Shown: positions 1-8,924, numbered from the stretch's first letter. The stretch: DNA of 64,000 bases from an uncultured Porphyromonadaceae bacterium (GCA_900548975.1 URMS01000002.1:62001-126000), one strand, 5' to 3'. A program made the numbers and translations. The notes: generated by a model from the sequence alone, not told the origin.

Positions 1-2253
1 CGGCGAGAGCGACACCTGTTCGGTGTACTGCGACAGCCACCGCCGCCCGGCCACGGCCGCCACGGCACCGCCGGCCACCAGCGACGGCACGGCCACTTTC
101 AGAATATCCACACACAGCATCCGCACTATCTTCGCCGCGGGCGTGCCCGTGACCTTGCGAATGGCTATTTCCCGGGCGCGGCGCTGCACCTCGTCGGCCG
201 TATAGCCCACCAGGCCTATCATGGCTATGACTACAATGGCAATACCGGCTATTATCACCGACAGCCCGAAGCGGCGGACGGATGCCGTGAGCTGCTCCAC
301 CTGCGCTCTGTAGGGAGTGATATACAGCTCGCGGGCCGGATATACCCTGTTTATAATCTCCTGCGCCTGATGCATCGTTTCGGGGGTGAGACGGTTGAAC
401 CGTACAAACAGATTGCCCGAAATATATTGGCTCGGGAAAATGACAGCCGAGCGCATATCGGCGCTTTCCTCATCGAAACCGCCGCGACGCATGTTGCGCA
501 CAACGCCGCACACCATGAAGTCCTGCCTACCCTCGATACCGACATGTTCGGTTATCTTGAAAGTGCGTCCGATGAGGTTGTTGTCGTCGATGCCGGTAAG
601 TTTCTTCATCACATCGATAAAACGCTCCTCGACCACTACCTGGCGCCCGACACTGTCGGCCGTCATATCGAATGGACCGCCCTGCACGAACTCCATGCCC
701 ATCACATCGAAAATTTCGGGATTTACAATATAGAAATCGGCTACATTTATCTGGTCCTCGATCTTATCATCTATCCACACATTGTTTCCCGAAGCCTTGT
801 CGATAAAGTTATGATATGTCGAAGCCACGCCTTCGACACATCCAAGGCTTTTCAGCTCGGAAACTATGGCCGACCGCGACTCGCGGGGCACGCCGTCGAG
901 CGACACATAGCCCACATTCTTATATTCGAAGCCCATGTCGAGACGCGACATCATATAGTACTGACGCCCCACCAGCACAAGCAGGCACATCAGCAGCCCC
1001 GATGCGAAGAACTGCACAGCCAGCAGCGCGAGTTTCCAGCCACGGCGGCTGCGGACATTGCTGCGGAAGGCTGCCGCTACGGGCGTGCGGCAGTACATCC
1101 ATGCCGGCACCGCTCCGGTGATAAGCAGCAGACCTATGCAGACTGCGCCTTCCACAAGCCACACCTTGCCGGTCGAGAAAAGCACCTGCGGGCTATAGCC
1201 GAGCAGATCGCGGCACAGATCGGAGAAACAGAACACCAGAAGCACGGCCAGACCCATCGACACCAGAAGGAAGAACACGCTCTCGGCCATGATGCGGCCG
1301 AAAATGCGGCCGTTGCCGGTGCCGTAGCACTTGCGCACGGCCATCTCCTTAGAGCGGTGGCCCATCTGCCCTATCACTATAAGCAGATAGTTGAGACCTG
1401 CGCTCATCAGCAGTATTACGGCGAGCAGCGACAGCATCCATATCATGGTCCGGACCATGTCGGTCGACGTATGCAGTCCTACCAGAGGCTTAAGCCCCAT
1501 GCGGAAAGTGAACATTTCGATTGCCTCCTTGTCGACATGATCCTCGATCAGTTTAAGGAGTGTGGGTTTAAGGTCTTCGGCCGACACACCTTCCACAAGC
1601 TTCACGCAGCTCGAATAGCGGTCGTTGCCCATCCAGTTGTTTCTTCCGTCATGAGCGAAATTGCCAATCGATGAAAGGCTTAGATAAATGGCGTTCGGCA
1701 GGGTGGAATTGACAGGGAAATCTTCGTATACGCCCCCTATCGTCACCTTATAGTCCTCCGAGAAAGCCAGTGCGCACAGCCTCTGCCCAACGACATTGCC
1801 GCCGATCTTATCGGCGAGCGAGCGCGGAATCATACACACATCCTTCACCGCGAGTGCCTCGTGAGGATCGCCCGCAATGATACGAGCCTGGAAGACATCG
1901 AAAAAGCAGCTGTCGGCAAGTTCCACGCCTTCGGCCGTGAAGGAGCGGCCGTCGTCGGTCCTGACATCATTTTCGTGCAACATTCCGGTATATCGTGTGG
2001 CAGCCTCCACCTGCGGCGCATACTGCTTTAGGCCGGGAGCAAACGCTCCGGGCGTGAAGAGATATTCCATATACTCGCCATTCTGCACAAAACTCTCTGT
2101 AATACGGTATATCCGGTCGGATCCGGGGAAGAAAGTGTCATAGGTCTGTTCGAAATAGACCTTGGCGATAAGGATGAAGCCCATCGCCAGGCCGACGGTC
2201 AGGCACACGATCTTGGTGATATTGCGCCGTATATCTGAAGTAAAAAATCTCAT
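1..2253 (-). CDS. MacB/FtsX-type ABC transporter permease, 3' end beyond the window
   Basis: I translated the minus strand from the ATG at 2253 and it stays open to the window edge, giving about 750 residues without a stop. It begins MRFFTSDIRRN with an N-terminal membrane segment, followed by a MacB-like periplasmic domain, a three-helix FtsX block, a second periplasmic domain and another membrane segment. Near the left edge the FtsX hallmark REIAIRKVTGTP is visible. The usual length is about 770-800 residues, so only a few tens are missing. It is the last gene of a TolC/adaptor/ATPase/permease operon. Such permeases transmit ATP-driven movement across the inner membrane to export drugs, peptides or lipids; the substrate here cannot be told. 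A 115-bp gap with a hairpin separates it from the ATPase gene. Confidence 0.9.
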   Translation of the reverse strand, partial: MRFFTSDIRRNITKIVCLTVGLAMGFILIAKVYFEQTYDTFFPGSDRIYRITESFVQNGEYMEYLFTPGAFAPGLKQYAPQVEAATRYTGMLHENDVRTDDGRSFTAEGVELADSCFFDVFQARIIAGDPHEALAVKDVCMIPRSLADKIGGNVVGQRLCALAFSEDYKVTIGGVYEDFPVNSTLPNAIYLSLSSIGNFAHDGRNNWMGNDRYSSCVKLVEGVSAEDLKPTLLKLIEDHVDKEAIEMFTFRMGLKPLVGLHTSTDMVRTMIWMLSLLAVILLMSAGLNYLLIVIGQMGHRSKEMAVRKCYGTGNGRIFGRIMAESVFFLLVSMGLAVLLVFCFSDLCRDLLGYSPQVLFSTGKVWLVEGAVCIGLLLITGAVPAWMYCRTPVAAAFRSNVRSRRGWKLALLAVQFFASGLLMCLLVLVGRQYYMMSRLDMGFEYKNVGYVSLDGVPRESRSAIVSELKSLGCVEGVASTYHNFIDKASGNNVWIDDKIEDQINVADFYIVNPEIFDVMGMEFVQGGPFDMTADSVGRQVVVEERFIDVMKKLTGIDDNNLIGRTFKITEHVGIEGRQDFMVCGVVRNMRRGGFDEESADMRSAVIFPSQYISGNLFVRFNRLTPETMHQAQEIINRVYPARELYITPYRAQVEQLTASVRRFGLSVIIAGIAIVVIAMIGLVGYTADEVQRRAREIAIRKVTGTPAAKIVRMLCVDILKVAVPSLVAGGAVAAVAGRRWLSQYTEQVSLSP

Positions 2254-2281
2254 ATTCCAAGAAGTATTAAGTATTGAGTTT

Positions 2282-2325
2282 AAAAAGTTAGGATAATGGT
2301 TCTCAGTACTATTATCTTAACTTTT
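2282..2325 (-). other. Intra-operon hairpin between ABC ATPase and permease genes
   Basis: An inverted repeat (AAAAAGTTAGGATAAT paired with ATTATCTTAACTTTTT, one mismatch) lies in the 115-bp gap between the ATPase and permease genes. It has A/T tracts on both sides. It could be an attenuator or a transcript-stability element; this is inference from symmetry alone. Confidence 0.4.
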
Positions 2326-2368
2326 TCGACTTTTTCAACTTTTTCAACTTTCTAAACTCTCCATCAGG

Positions 2369-3052
2369 CTACATGCGGTCGGCGAGGTTCTCTACTATCT
2401 GGCCGTCGAAAAGATTGATGATATAGTCGGCGCAGGCGGCATCTTTCTGCGAGTGTGTCACCATGATTATGGTCGCACCATCGCGGTGAAGCTCGGTGAG
2501 CAGTTCCATCACCTCGGCACCGTTGCGCGAGTCGAGATTGCCGGTGGGTTCGTCGGCAAGAATGAGGCCCGGCTTGGCCACTATGGCACGCGCTATGGCG
2601 GCGCGCTGCTGCTGACCGCCCGACAGCTGCGACGGATAGTGCCCCGCACGGTGCGCTATGCCCATGCGCTTCATGGCATCGTCGACACGGCGGTTCTTCT
2701 CCTCGCGCGACATCTTTATATTGTTGAGCGGCAGCATTATGTTTTCGCGCACGTTCATTTCCTCGATAAGGTTGAACGACTGGAATATGAAGCCTATACG
2801 GCCCTTGCGCCAGCCGGTGCGCTGCATTTCCCTGAGGTGCCCCACTTCCCGGCCGTCGAGCACATACTCGCCCGAAGTGGGATTGTCGAGAAGGCCCAGA
2901 ATATTGAGCAGTGTCGACTTGCCGCAGCCCGACGGACCCATGATGGCTACAAATTCGCCGTCTTTCACACTGAGCGACACATTGTTGAGCGCCTGGGTCT
3001 GCACGCTGTCGGTGCGGAATACTTTGCTTACGTTTTTGAGTTCGATATCCAT
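2369..3052 (-). CDS. ABC transporter ATP-binding protein (LolD/MacB class)
   Basis: This 227-residue cytoplasmic ATPase powers the MacB/FtsX permease encoded next. Visible motifs are Walker A GPSGCGKST (about residues 39-47), the signature LSGGQQQR, Walker B LILADEPTGNLD and the switch histidine in MVTHS. The length and the LSGGQQQRAAIARAI stretch are typical of the LolD/FtsE/MacB class. The ATG start is followed by the usual MDIELKNVSKVF opening. It is the third gene of the operon, 57 bp after the adaptor gene. The exported substrate is unknown. LolD itself is less likely because the neighbours are a TolC-like channel and an HlyD-like adaptor. Confidence 0.93.
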   Translation of the reverse strand: MDIELKNVSKVFRTDSVQTQALNNVSLSVKDGEFVAIMGPSGCGKSTLLNILGLLDNPTSGEYVLDGREVGHLREMQRTGWRKGRIGFIFQSFNLIEEMNVRENIMLPLNNIKMSREEKNRRVDDAMKRMGIAHRAGHYPSQLSGGQQQRAAIARAIVAKPGLILADEPTGNLDSRNGAEVMELLTELHRDGATIIMVTHSQKDAACADYIINLFDGQIVENLADRM

Positions 3053-3109
3053 TTTTTTACGTTTATTCGGGGTTGAAAAAGTATTGAGTTGAGGGAGTTA
3101 AGAGGATGG

Positions 3110-4360
3110 TTATTTCAGACTTATCTTATCGGCGTCGCCGAAAGCGGTGTATGAGCTTGTTATGACGCGCTCACCCGGCTCGAGTCCTTCGAGAACTTCG
3201 TAGTAGCGGTAGTTCTGTCGTCCGATGCGTATGTTGCGGCGCGTGGCGGTCTTGCCGTCCTTATCGAGCACATACATCCACTGTCCGCCCGACGACTGGA
3301 AGAATGAACCCTTTGGCACCATTACGGCCTCGGTGGCCTCGCCGAGCACCAGATCGACGGGATAGGTCTGCCCCACGCGGATATTGGCGGGCAGCTCGCC
3401 GTCGATGGTGAGGTCGGCGCGGAACTGGCCGGCGGTCACTTCGGGGTACACCTTGCGCAGTATCATGTCGAGATGCTGGTTCTGCCTCTGCGCAGTAGCC
3501 CGAAGGCCCTGGGTCACGCGGTCGATATAGTGTTCGTCGATGCTCACGCTTATCTTGTAGTTGTCGAGCATATTGATCTGTCCCACCTGCTGTCCGGCGG
3601 CTATGTTCTGACCCAGTTCGGCATTGAGGCTGCCGAGCTGACCGCTGTGCGAGGCGCGGATATTGAGGTTGTCGGCCCGCTCGCGCACCAGGGCGAAGTT
3701 TTCCTGCATGTTATGGAGGCTTTCGCGCATCATGGACAGCTGCACCGAGCGGTAGAGCGAGTCCTGGCTGATACGCCCCTGCAGCAGATCGACGGTCTCG
3801 GCGGCAAGCTGATAGTCCTCGCTGGCTTTCAGATACTCCTCGCGCGAGGTCAGACTCTCGGCGTAGAGAGCCTCCTGCTGCTCGGCCAGGCGGCGCTTGC
3901 GGTTGAGGTCGGTGCGGGCCGCCAGAAGGTCCTGCTTGAGCTGCAGGCGTTCTTTCTCCATGGCTATCTCGGTGTCGCGCAGCATATTCTGCTTCTCGGC
4001 AAGCTGCGATTCCGAGTCGAGTATCTGCTGCCGCAGATTGGGATTGCGCAGTGTGAGGATAATGTCGCCTTCGCGCACCATGGCGCCCTCCTCTACCCAT
4101 TTCCGGTCCACTATGCCGGTCTCGAGGGCCGAAACCTGCACGACGGTACCGGTTTCGACACGTCCGTTGAGGCGTATGTAGTCGTCGAACGAGCCTCGCG
4201 TAACGTCGCCGACGACGATGGCCGCGGCATCGGCCCTGTAGGTCGACGTGCCCGACGATGCGGCCGCCCATATCACGGCCACGGCCAGAGCCGCACCTCC
4301 CGCGGCCCACAGTCCGTATTTTCTCAGCAGCGGATATTTATGTCTTATCTCAGTATCCAT
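3110..4360 (-). CDS. HlyD/MacA-family periplasmic adaptor of the ABC efflux system
   Basis: The 416-residue protein has one N-terminal membrane anchor (about residues 15-35), a barrel/lipoyl half-domain, a long alpha-helical hairpin (about residues 110-240, rich in E, L, Q and R), the second lipoyl half and a beta-barrel with the usual VPKGSFF segment near the C-terminus. Adaptors of this type join an inner-membrane ABC permease to a TolC channel. The start ATG lies 6 bp after the stop of the channel gene, so the two are almost certainly co-transcribed. The ending around ERVITSSYTAFGDADKISLK is usual for the Bacteroidetes subgroup. Confidence 0.92.
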   Translation of the reverse strand: MDTEIRHKYPLLRKYGLWAAGGAALAVAVIWAAASSGTSTYRADAAAIVVGDVTRGSFDDYIRLNGRVETGTVVQVSALETGIVDRKWVEEGAMVREGDIILTLRNPNLRQQILDSESQLAEKQNMLRDTEIAMEKERLQLKQDLLAARTDLNRKRRLAEQQEALYAESLTSREEYLKASEDYQLAAETVDLLQGRISQDSLYRSVQLSMMRESLHNMQENFALVRERADNLNIRASHSGQLGSLNAELGQNIAAGQQVGQINMLDNYKISVSIDEHYIDRVTQGLRATAQRQNQHLDMILRKVYPEVTAGQFRADLTIDGELPANIRVGQTYPVDLVLGEATEAVMVPKGSFFQSSGGQWMYVLDKDGKTATRRNIRIGRQNYRYYEVLEGLEPGERVITSSYTAFGDADKISLK

Positions 4361-4366
4361 ACATTT

Positions 4367-5653
4367 CTATTTTATAAGTTTGGCGCCATGATAGTACGAA
4401 AGGATGATGGCGCTGATAATCTTCTGTATTCGCTTTCCCTCGAGATTGGCGCGGGCGGTGGCGAGTTTCGAGCTCGAAGTATAGAGCTCGATGGCCGACA
4501 CGCTGCCAAGCTCGTACTTGCGCCGCATGGCCCTGAAAGCCATCTCCTCGGCTTCGAGGCGCTCCTGAGCGGCGGCAAACTCATCGGTGGCGGCGCGGAG
4601 GTCGAGTGCGGCCTCCTCGGTCTCGCGGGCTATCTTATAGCGGGTCTGATCGAGCCGCGTGCGGCTTTCGGCAACTTCGATACGCGCCCGCTTCACGCGG
4701 TTCACGTTGCCCAGGCCGGTGAACAGCGGTATCGACACCGAAAAGCCCACGTATTGGCCCATGTTGTCGTGCCACTGCCGGCTGAAACCGGGGGTAATCA
4801 CGTCGGAACCTATCATCTTATAGTACGATGTGGAAACGCCCGCATTCATCGATATCCGGGGAGAGAAAGCGCCGCGGGCGGCCCGCAGTCCGTACTCGCT
4901 CTGCTTCAGCGCCATCCGGGCCTCCGCTATCTGCGGGTGCTCGTCGGTATAGGCGGTCTCGCCGTCGGCGTTGTCCTCGGTGAGCTCGAGCGGTTCGCCG
5001 GTCGGCTCCATGCCCATTTCGCCGCGCAGGGCCAGGTAGGCCTTGCCGAGGAGACTGCGCTGGTTGGTAAGTTCGTAGCGGTCGGCGGCCACTACGGCCT
5101 TCATCTCGGCCACATCGGCGCCGCTGCGGGTGCCGAGCTGTTCGCCGCGTTCGGTGGCGCGCAGGTCGGTGCTGTCGCGCTCGAGCTGACGCTCCATCTG
5201 CTCTACCATTGCCTTGCAGTACGACACGTTGTAGAAAGCCCGTATCACAGCCAGCGACACGCGGTCTTCCTCGGCCTGAGCCGCATGCTGCTGCCGGAGC
5301 ACCGCCACATGGGCCGCCTTGAGATTGTTGATATTCACCAATCCGTCGAACAGCGGCAGCGACATCTGCAGCCCGAAGCCGGTCGAGAGGGTTTTCTTGT
5401 TGTCGTAGGTATTGGTTTCGGGGTCGATGTTGCGGCCGAAACTCAGCGAGCCGCTCGACGACAGTGCCACATAGGGCATCAGATCGGAGGCCGCCACACC
5501 GCGGTCGGCGCGGGCCTTGTCGGTTTGGCAGCGCTGTATGATATTGGAGTGCGCATGCTCGCGGGCATAGACCAGACAGTCGTTGAGGCTCATCTGCGCC
5601 TGCAGCGGCAACAACGCCAGTATCGAGAGTAATATGAGTGCTTGTCGTTTCAT
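4367..5653 (-). CDS. TolC-family outer-membrane efflux channel protein
   Basis: This 428-residue protein has a signal peptide (MKRQALILLSILALLPLQAQ) and two similar halves made of long amphipathic helices, as in TolC/OMF channels. Recognisable pieces are SGSLSFGRNIDPE and, in the second half, VSIPLFTGLGNVNRVKRA. I chose the ATG at 5653 rather than an upstream in-frame ATG at 5674 because it begins the signal peptide and because a TAATTTTG promoter element lies immediately upstream. It is the first gene of the four-gene ABC export operon and is divergent from the two-component regulator. Confidence 0.92.
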   Translation of the reverse strand: MKRQALILLSILALLPLQAQMSLNDCLVYAREHAHSNIIQRCQTDKARADRGVAASDLMPYVALSSSGSLSFGRNIDPETNTYDNKKTLSTGFGLQMSLPLFDGLVNINNLKAAHVAVLRQQHAAQAEEDRVSLAVIRAFYNVSYCKAMVEQMERQLERDSTDLRATERGEQLGTRSGADVAEMKAVVAADRYELTNQRSLLGKAYLALRGEMGMEPTGEPLELTEDNADGETAYTDEHPQIAEARMALKQSEYGLRAARGAFSPRISMNAGVSTSYYKMIGSDVITPGFSRQWHDNMGQYVGFSVSIPLFTGLGNVNRVKRARIEVAESRTRLDQTRYKIARETEEAALDLRAATDEFAAAQERLEAEEMAFRAMRRKYELGSVSAIELYTSSSKLATARANLEGKRIQKIISAIILSYYHGAKLIK

Positions 5654-5658
5654 GCCGA

Positions 5659-5666
5659 CAAAATTA
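5659..5666 (-). promoter_or_regulatory. -7 promoter element of the ABC efflux operon
   Basis: TAATTTTG matches the Bacteroidetes -7 consensus TAnnTTTG. It ends only 5 nt before the ATG at 5653, so the transcript would be leaderless or nearly so. I see no clear -33 TTTG at the right distance. Confidence 0.45.
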
Positions 5667-5765
5667 GGCCGCACAACCGCACCGTTCCCGCCATTTGCCT
5701 CAAAATCGTATCGTAAGGCCCGAAAATCGTCTAAATTATTTACACTGCCTTATGAAAGAATTCGC

Positions 5766-5773
5766 TACTTTTG
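5766..5773 (+). promoter_or_regulatory. -7 promoter element of the two-component regulator genes
   Basis: TACTTTTG matches TAnnTTTG and ends 4 nt before the ATG at 5778, which predicts a leaderless mRNA. It supports that ATG over the upstream in-frame start at 5583. Confidence 0.5.
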
Positions 5774-5777
5774 CGCC

Positions 5778-6356
5778 ATGAAGATACTTATCATCGATGA
5801 CAATCCGGCCGTCAGGACCTCGCTCAGGCTCGTGCTCGACGGCGTATTCGACGAAATCGCCGCCGTCGGCGACCCCCGCCTCATACCCGCGCTCCTTGCC
5901 CCGGGCAATATCGACGCCGTGCTGCTCGACATGAACTTCGACAGCACACGCCTCGACGGCAGCGACGGCCTTTTCTGGCTGTCGAACATCAAAAACCGCG
6001 ACAACGCTCCCGCCGTGGTGCTGATAACGGCTTTCGGCGACGTGCCACTGGCCGTCGAGGCCATGAAACGCGGCGCCGAGGACTTCGTCACCAAGCCGTG
6101 GGACAACGACGATCTCATAGCCAAGCTCCGCAAGGCCATCGCCCGGAACCGCGCCGCACGGTCCTCGAGCATCTCACTGTCGAACGCCCGCGAGCTCGAA
6201 CGCCTCGAAACCGCACGCCGGGCCATGACGCTCGACGAACTCAAGTACACGCACGTGCGCGAGGTAGTCGACAGCTGCGACGGCAATCTCACCGCCGCGG
6301 CCGAGCGCCTCGGCATCACCCGCCAGACACTCTATAATATCCTTAAAAAGAAGTGA
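5778..6356 (+). CDS. Response regulator: receiver plus Fis-type HTH, no AAA+ domain
   Basis: The 192-residue protein has a receiver domain (residues 1-120) with acidic pocket D7/D8, phospho-acceptor D51 in VLLDMNF, T84 and K106. After a short linker comes a C-terminal Fis-type helix-turn-helix (NLTAAAERLGITRQTLYNIL). The sigma-54 AAA+ module found in NtrC-type regulators is absent. The layout is that of short PrrA/RegA/ActR-like regulators. The start is fixed by the promoter element at 5766-5773. It overlaps the kinase gene by GTGA. Its position, divergent from the ABC efflux operon, suggests that it controls that operon; this is inference. Confidence 0.9.
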   Translation: MKILIIDDNPAVRTSLRLVLDGVFDEIAAVGDPRLIPALLAPGNIDAVLLDMNFDSTRLDGSDGLFWLSNIKNRDNAPAVVLITAFGDVPLAVEAMKRGAEDFVTKPWDNDDLIAKLRKAIARNRAARSSSISLSNARELERLETARRAMTLDELKYTHVREVVDSCDGNLTAAAERLGITRQTLYNILKKK

Positions 6357-7333
6357 GACGTTTCCGCCTTAATTTAGCGCTGCTCACAGCTGCCGTCGTA
6401 GCCGCCACGGCAGCCTCCGCCCTGCTCTACGCCTCGGGGCTGTGGGCGCCTGCCACTCTCGCCGCCATATGCGGCCTGCTCGCCGTGTGGGCGCTGGCGG
6501 CTCTGATACGGCGGCTCACACGCCTGATGTCGACCTTCGTCAGCTCCCTGCAGATGAACGACGTGACCATGCGCTTCGACATAGACCGCGGCGACGCCGA
6601 GCTGCGCAAGATGTCGGAGGCAATGAACAGCATCACCGAAATATACCGCGCAAACACCCGCGAACTCGAAACCGGCAAACTGTACTACGACCGCATACTG
6701 CGCATCATGACCCACGAGATGCGCAATTCCATCACGCCGGTCATAGCCATATCGGCCGACATATCCGCTCATCCCGAAAAATACAGCGCCGACACTCTGG
6801 CCGACGCCGTCGGGGTGATACACAGCCAGAGCGAGGGCATAAAGCATTTTTTGGACGCCTACTACACCATGACCCACATCCAGGAACCGGCGAAAACCAC
6901 CGTCGACGCCATCGCCTTCTTCAGCCGCATCAGGGCCATGGCCGCCATCGAAGCCGCTACCCGGCATCTGCCCGAGGATGTATGCGATTTTGTGGTGGCG
7001 CGCGACATGCAGCTCGAAATCGACACCTCGCTTATGACGCAGGCCCTCGTAAACCTTATCCGCAACGCACTCGACGCCGTCGCCGGCAGCGATGCTCCGC
7101 ACGTCGGCATCACCGTAAGCCTCTCCGACGGCCGCCCTGTCATTTCAGTGGCCGACAACGGCCCGGGCATATCGCCCGCCATCGCCGACAGCCTCTTCCA
7201 GCCTTTCCTGTCCACAAAGCCCGGCGGTACCGGCGTGGGCCTGTATCTGAGCCGCCAGATAGTACGCAAACACGGCGGCGACCTCCGCCTGGCCAACTCG
7301 GCCCGCGGTGCCACCGCCGTGATTTCTCTTTAG
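6353..7333 (+). CDS. Sensor histidine kinase with two membrane helices and no large sensor domain
   Basis: This 326-residue kinase starts at GTG 6353, overlapping the regulator stop by 3 nt. Two hydrophobic segments (about residues 5-28 and 30-52) sit side by side with almost no periplasmic loop. A HAMP-like linker follows, then the dimerisation/phospho-acceptor helix with H121 in MTHEMRNSI. The ATPase domain shows the N-box NLIRNALDA, G1 DNGPGI and G2 GTGVGLYLS. It presumably phosphorylates D51 of the partner. With so little outside the membrane, it may sense the membrane or an efflux component. It converges with ychF, 6 bp away. Confidence 0.92.
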   Translation: MRRFRLNLALLTAAVVAATAASALLYASGLWAPATLAAICGLLAVWALAALIRRLTRLMSTFVSSLQMNDVTMRFDIDRGDAELRKMSEAMNSITEIYRANTRELETGKLYYDRILRIMTHEMRNSITPVIAISADISAHPEKYSADTLADAVGVIHSQSEGIKHFLDAYYTMTHIQEPAKTTVDAIAFFSRIRAMAAIEAATRHLPEDVCDFVVARDMQLEIDTSLMTQALVNLIRNALDAVAGSDAPHVGITVSLSDGRPVISVADNGPGISPAIADSLFQPFLSTKPGGTGVGLYLSRQIVRKHGGDLRLANSARGATAVISL

Positions 7334-7339
7334 CGCGGT

Positions 7340-8443
7340 TTACACGTTGAAGCGGAAGTGCATGATGTCGCCGTCCTGCACCACGTACTCTTTGCCTTCC
7401 ACAGCCATCTTGCCGGCTTCGCGTACGGCAGTCTCGCCGCCGAGGTTCACATAGTCGTCGTATTTTATCACCTCGGCGCGGATAAATCCTTTCTCGAAAT
7501 CGGTGTGGATGATGCCGGCGCATTTCGGGGCCTTGGAGCCACGGATAAATGTCCAGGCACGCACCTCGTCGGGACCTGCGGTGAAGTAGGTCTGGAGATC
7601 GAGAAGTTCGTAGGCGGCACGGATGAGACGCGACACGCCCGACTCGGTGAGGCCGATCTCGGCAAGGAATTCCTGACGTTCCTCCCAGGTGTCGAGTTCT
7701 GCTATCTCGCTCTCGGTGCGGGCGGCAAGCACAAGCAGCTGTGCGCCTTCGTCCTTGATGGCCTCGCGAACGGCGTCGACGTAGGCGTTGCCGTTGGCGG
7801 CGGAGTCGTCGTCGACGTTGCACACGTAGAGCACCGGCTTGGAGGTGAGCAGGAAGAGCTCGCGGGCGAATTTCTCTTCATCGACAGTGTCGAACGATAC
7901 CGAGCGGGCCGGCTTGCCCTTGTCGAGGGCTTCCTTGATGCGGCACAGCACGCCGTACTGCATCTTTGCCACCTTGTCGCCGCCGGTCTGCGCCTGCTTC
8001 ATGGTCTTGGCGATGCGCGATTCGACGGTCTCAAGGTCTTTGAGCTGAAGCTCGAAGTCGATTATCTCCTTGTCGCGGACAGGATTCACCGAACCGTCGA
8101 CATGGGTTATATTGTCATCGTCGAAGCAGCGGAGCACATGTATTATGGCGTCGGTCTCGCGGATATTGGCAAGGAATTTATTGCCCAGACCCTCGCCCTT
8201 GGAGGCGCCTTTCACCAGACCGGCGATATCCACTATCTCGACAGTGGCAGGCACCACCGACCGGGGGTTGCACATCTCGACGAGCTTGGTAAGACGGTCG
8301 TCTGGCACCGTAATGACGCCCACATTGGGCTCTATGGTGCAGAACGGAAAATTGGCCGACTGGGCCTTGGCATTGGAGAGACAGTTAAAAAGTGTCGACT
8401 TGCCCACATTGGGCAGTCCCACAATTCCACATTGCAATGACAT
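7340..8443 (-). CDS. ychF: Ribosome-associated ATPase YchF (OLA1 family)
   Basis: The 367-residue protein is a full-length YchF. G1 is GLPNVGKSTLFN near the N-terminus, G3 is DIAGLVKGAS, a coiled-coil insertion covers about residues 130-200, and a C-terminal TGS domain ends in VQDGDIMHFRFNV. YchF is an Obg-family P-loop enzyme that prefers ATP and binds ribosomes; it has been linked to oxidative stress responses. The gene stands alone, convergent with the histidine kinase and downstream of the S23 cassette. Confidence 0.97.
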   Translation of the reverse strand: MSLQCGIVGLPNVGKSTLFNCLSNAKAQSANFPFCTIEPNVGVITVPDDRLTKLVEMCNPRSVVPATVEIVDIAGLVKGASKGEGLGNKFLANIRETDAIIHVLRCFDDDNITHVDGSVNPVRDKEIIDFELQLKDLETVESRIAKTMKQAQTGGDKVAKMQYGVLCRIKEALDKGKPARSVSFDTVDEEKFARELFLLTSKPVLYVCNVDDDSAANGNAYVDAVREAIKDEGAQLLVLAARTESEIAELDTWEERQEFLAEIGLTESGVSRLIRAAYELLDLQTYFTAGPDEVRAWTFIRGSKAPKCAGIIHTDFEKGFIRAEVIKYDDYVNLGGETAVREAGKMAVEGKEYVVQDGDIMHFRFNV

Positions 8444-8448
8444 CTTTA

Positions 8449-8560
8449 TTTAGGATATTAAGATGATAGGATGTTAGGAGATTAGGAGGATACGAGATTA
8501 GGAGATTAGGAGGATACGAGATTAGGAAGTTAGGAGGATAAGAGATTAGGAAATTAGGAG
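8449..8560 (+). repeat. Purine-rich AGGAGATTAGGAGGATACG repeat, left of the S23 gene
   Basis: The stretch is tandem, degenerate 8-20 bp units such as GATTAGGAGGATACGA and TTAGGAAGTTAGGAGG. The complement of the same motif occurs at 8925-8988, so the four-helix-bundle gene lies between inverted copies. The same composition recurs at 49034-49347. Confidence 0.8.
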
Positions 8561-8561
8561 G

Positions 8562-8921
8562 TTAGGAAGGGGTGAGGCTTTTTATCAGGAGGTTTAGGAG
8601 TTTGTTTATGGAGAGTCGTAATGAGTCGATTTTCACATGTTCTGACGGACATATATAGCCCAGATCTTTGGCTATAAGCAGCTGCGCTTCAATCTCTGCA
8701 AGCGAACCACGAGCCACGTAAAGGAACTGAAGAAAATCCTTTGTCGTATTTCGGGCATTACCCTCGGCGATGTTGGATTCTACCGAAACTACAGCGCGAC
8801 GGATCTGAGACAAGAGACCGAACCGTTCTTCTTCCGGAAAAAAACGTGTTACACGATATATTTCCAAAGTGAGTTCGTGCGCCTGCTGCCACACCAAAAG
8901 ATTTTTAAAATCCGGTCGCAT
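8562..8921 (-). CDS. Four-helix-bundle protein (S23 / 23S rRNA intervening-sequence family)
   Basis: This 119-residue protein begins MRPDFKNLLVWQQAHEL and contains the family signature around FPEEERFGLLSQIRRAVVSV and SNIAEG, followed by FLQFLYVARGSLAE. The family covers proteins encoded in 23S rRNA intervening sequences and is structurally related to Avd of diversity-generating retroelements; its function is unknown. Avd itself would need a reverse transcriptase and a variable gene, and neither is nearby. The gene is isolated between ychF and ettA and framed by inverted purine-rich repeats, which suggests that it arrived as a cassette. Confidence 0.9.
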   Translation of the reverse strand: MRPDFKNLLVWQQAHELTLEIYRVTRFFPEEERFGLLSQIRRAVVSVESNIAEGNARNTTKDFLQFLYVARGSLAEIEAQLLIAKDLGYICPSEHVKIDSLRLSINKLLNLLIKSLTPS

Positions 8922-8924
8922 ACA

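Noticed and set aside
3473..5632. 719-residue plus-strand open frame opposite the efflux genes
   Set aside because: It is antisense to clearly coding TolC and HlyD genes; long mirror frames are common in GC-rich DNA. Similar shadows at 9121-10686, 14901-16529, 16390-18303, 20950-23253 and 30524-32305 were dropped for the same reason.
8562..8921. Avd protein of a diversity-generating retroelement
   Set aside because: No reverse transcriptase, template repeat or variable gene is found nearby; the general S23 family fits.
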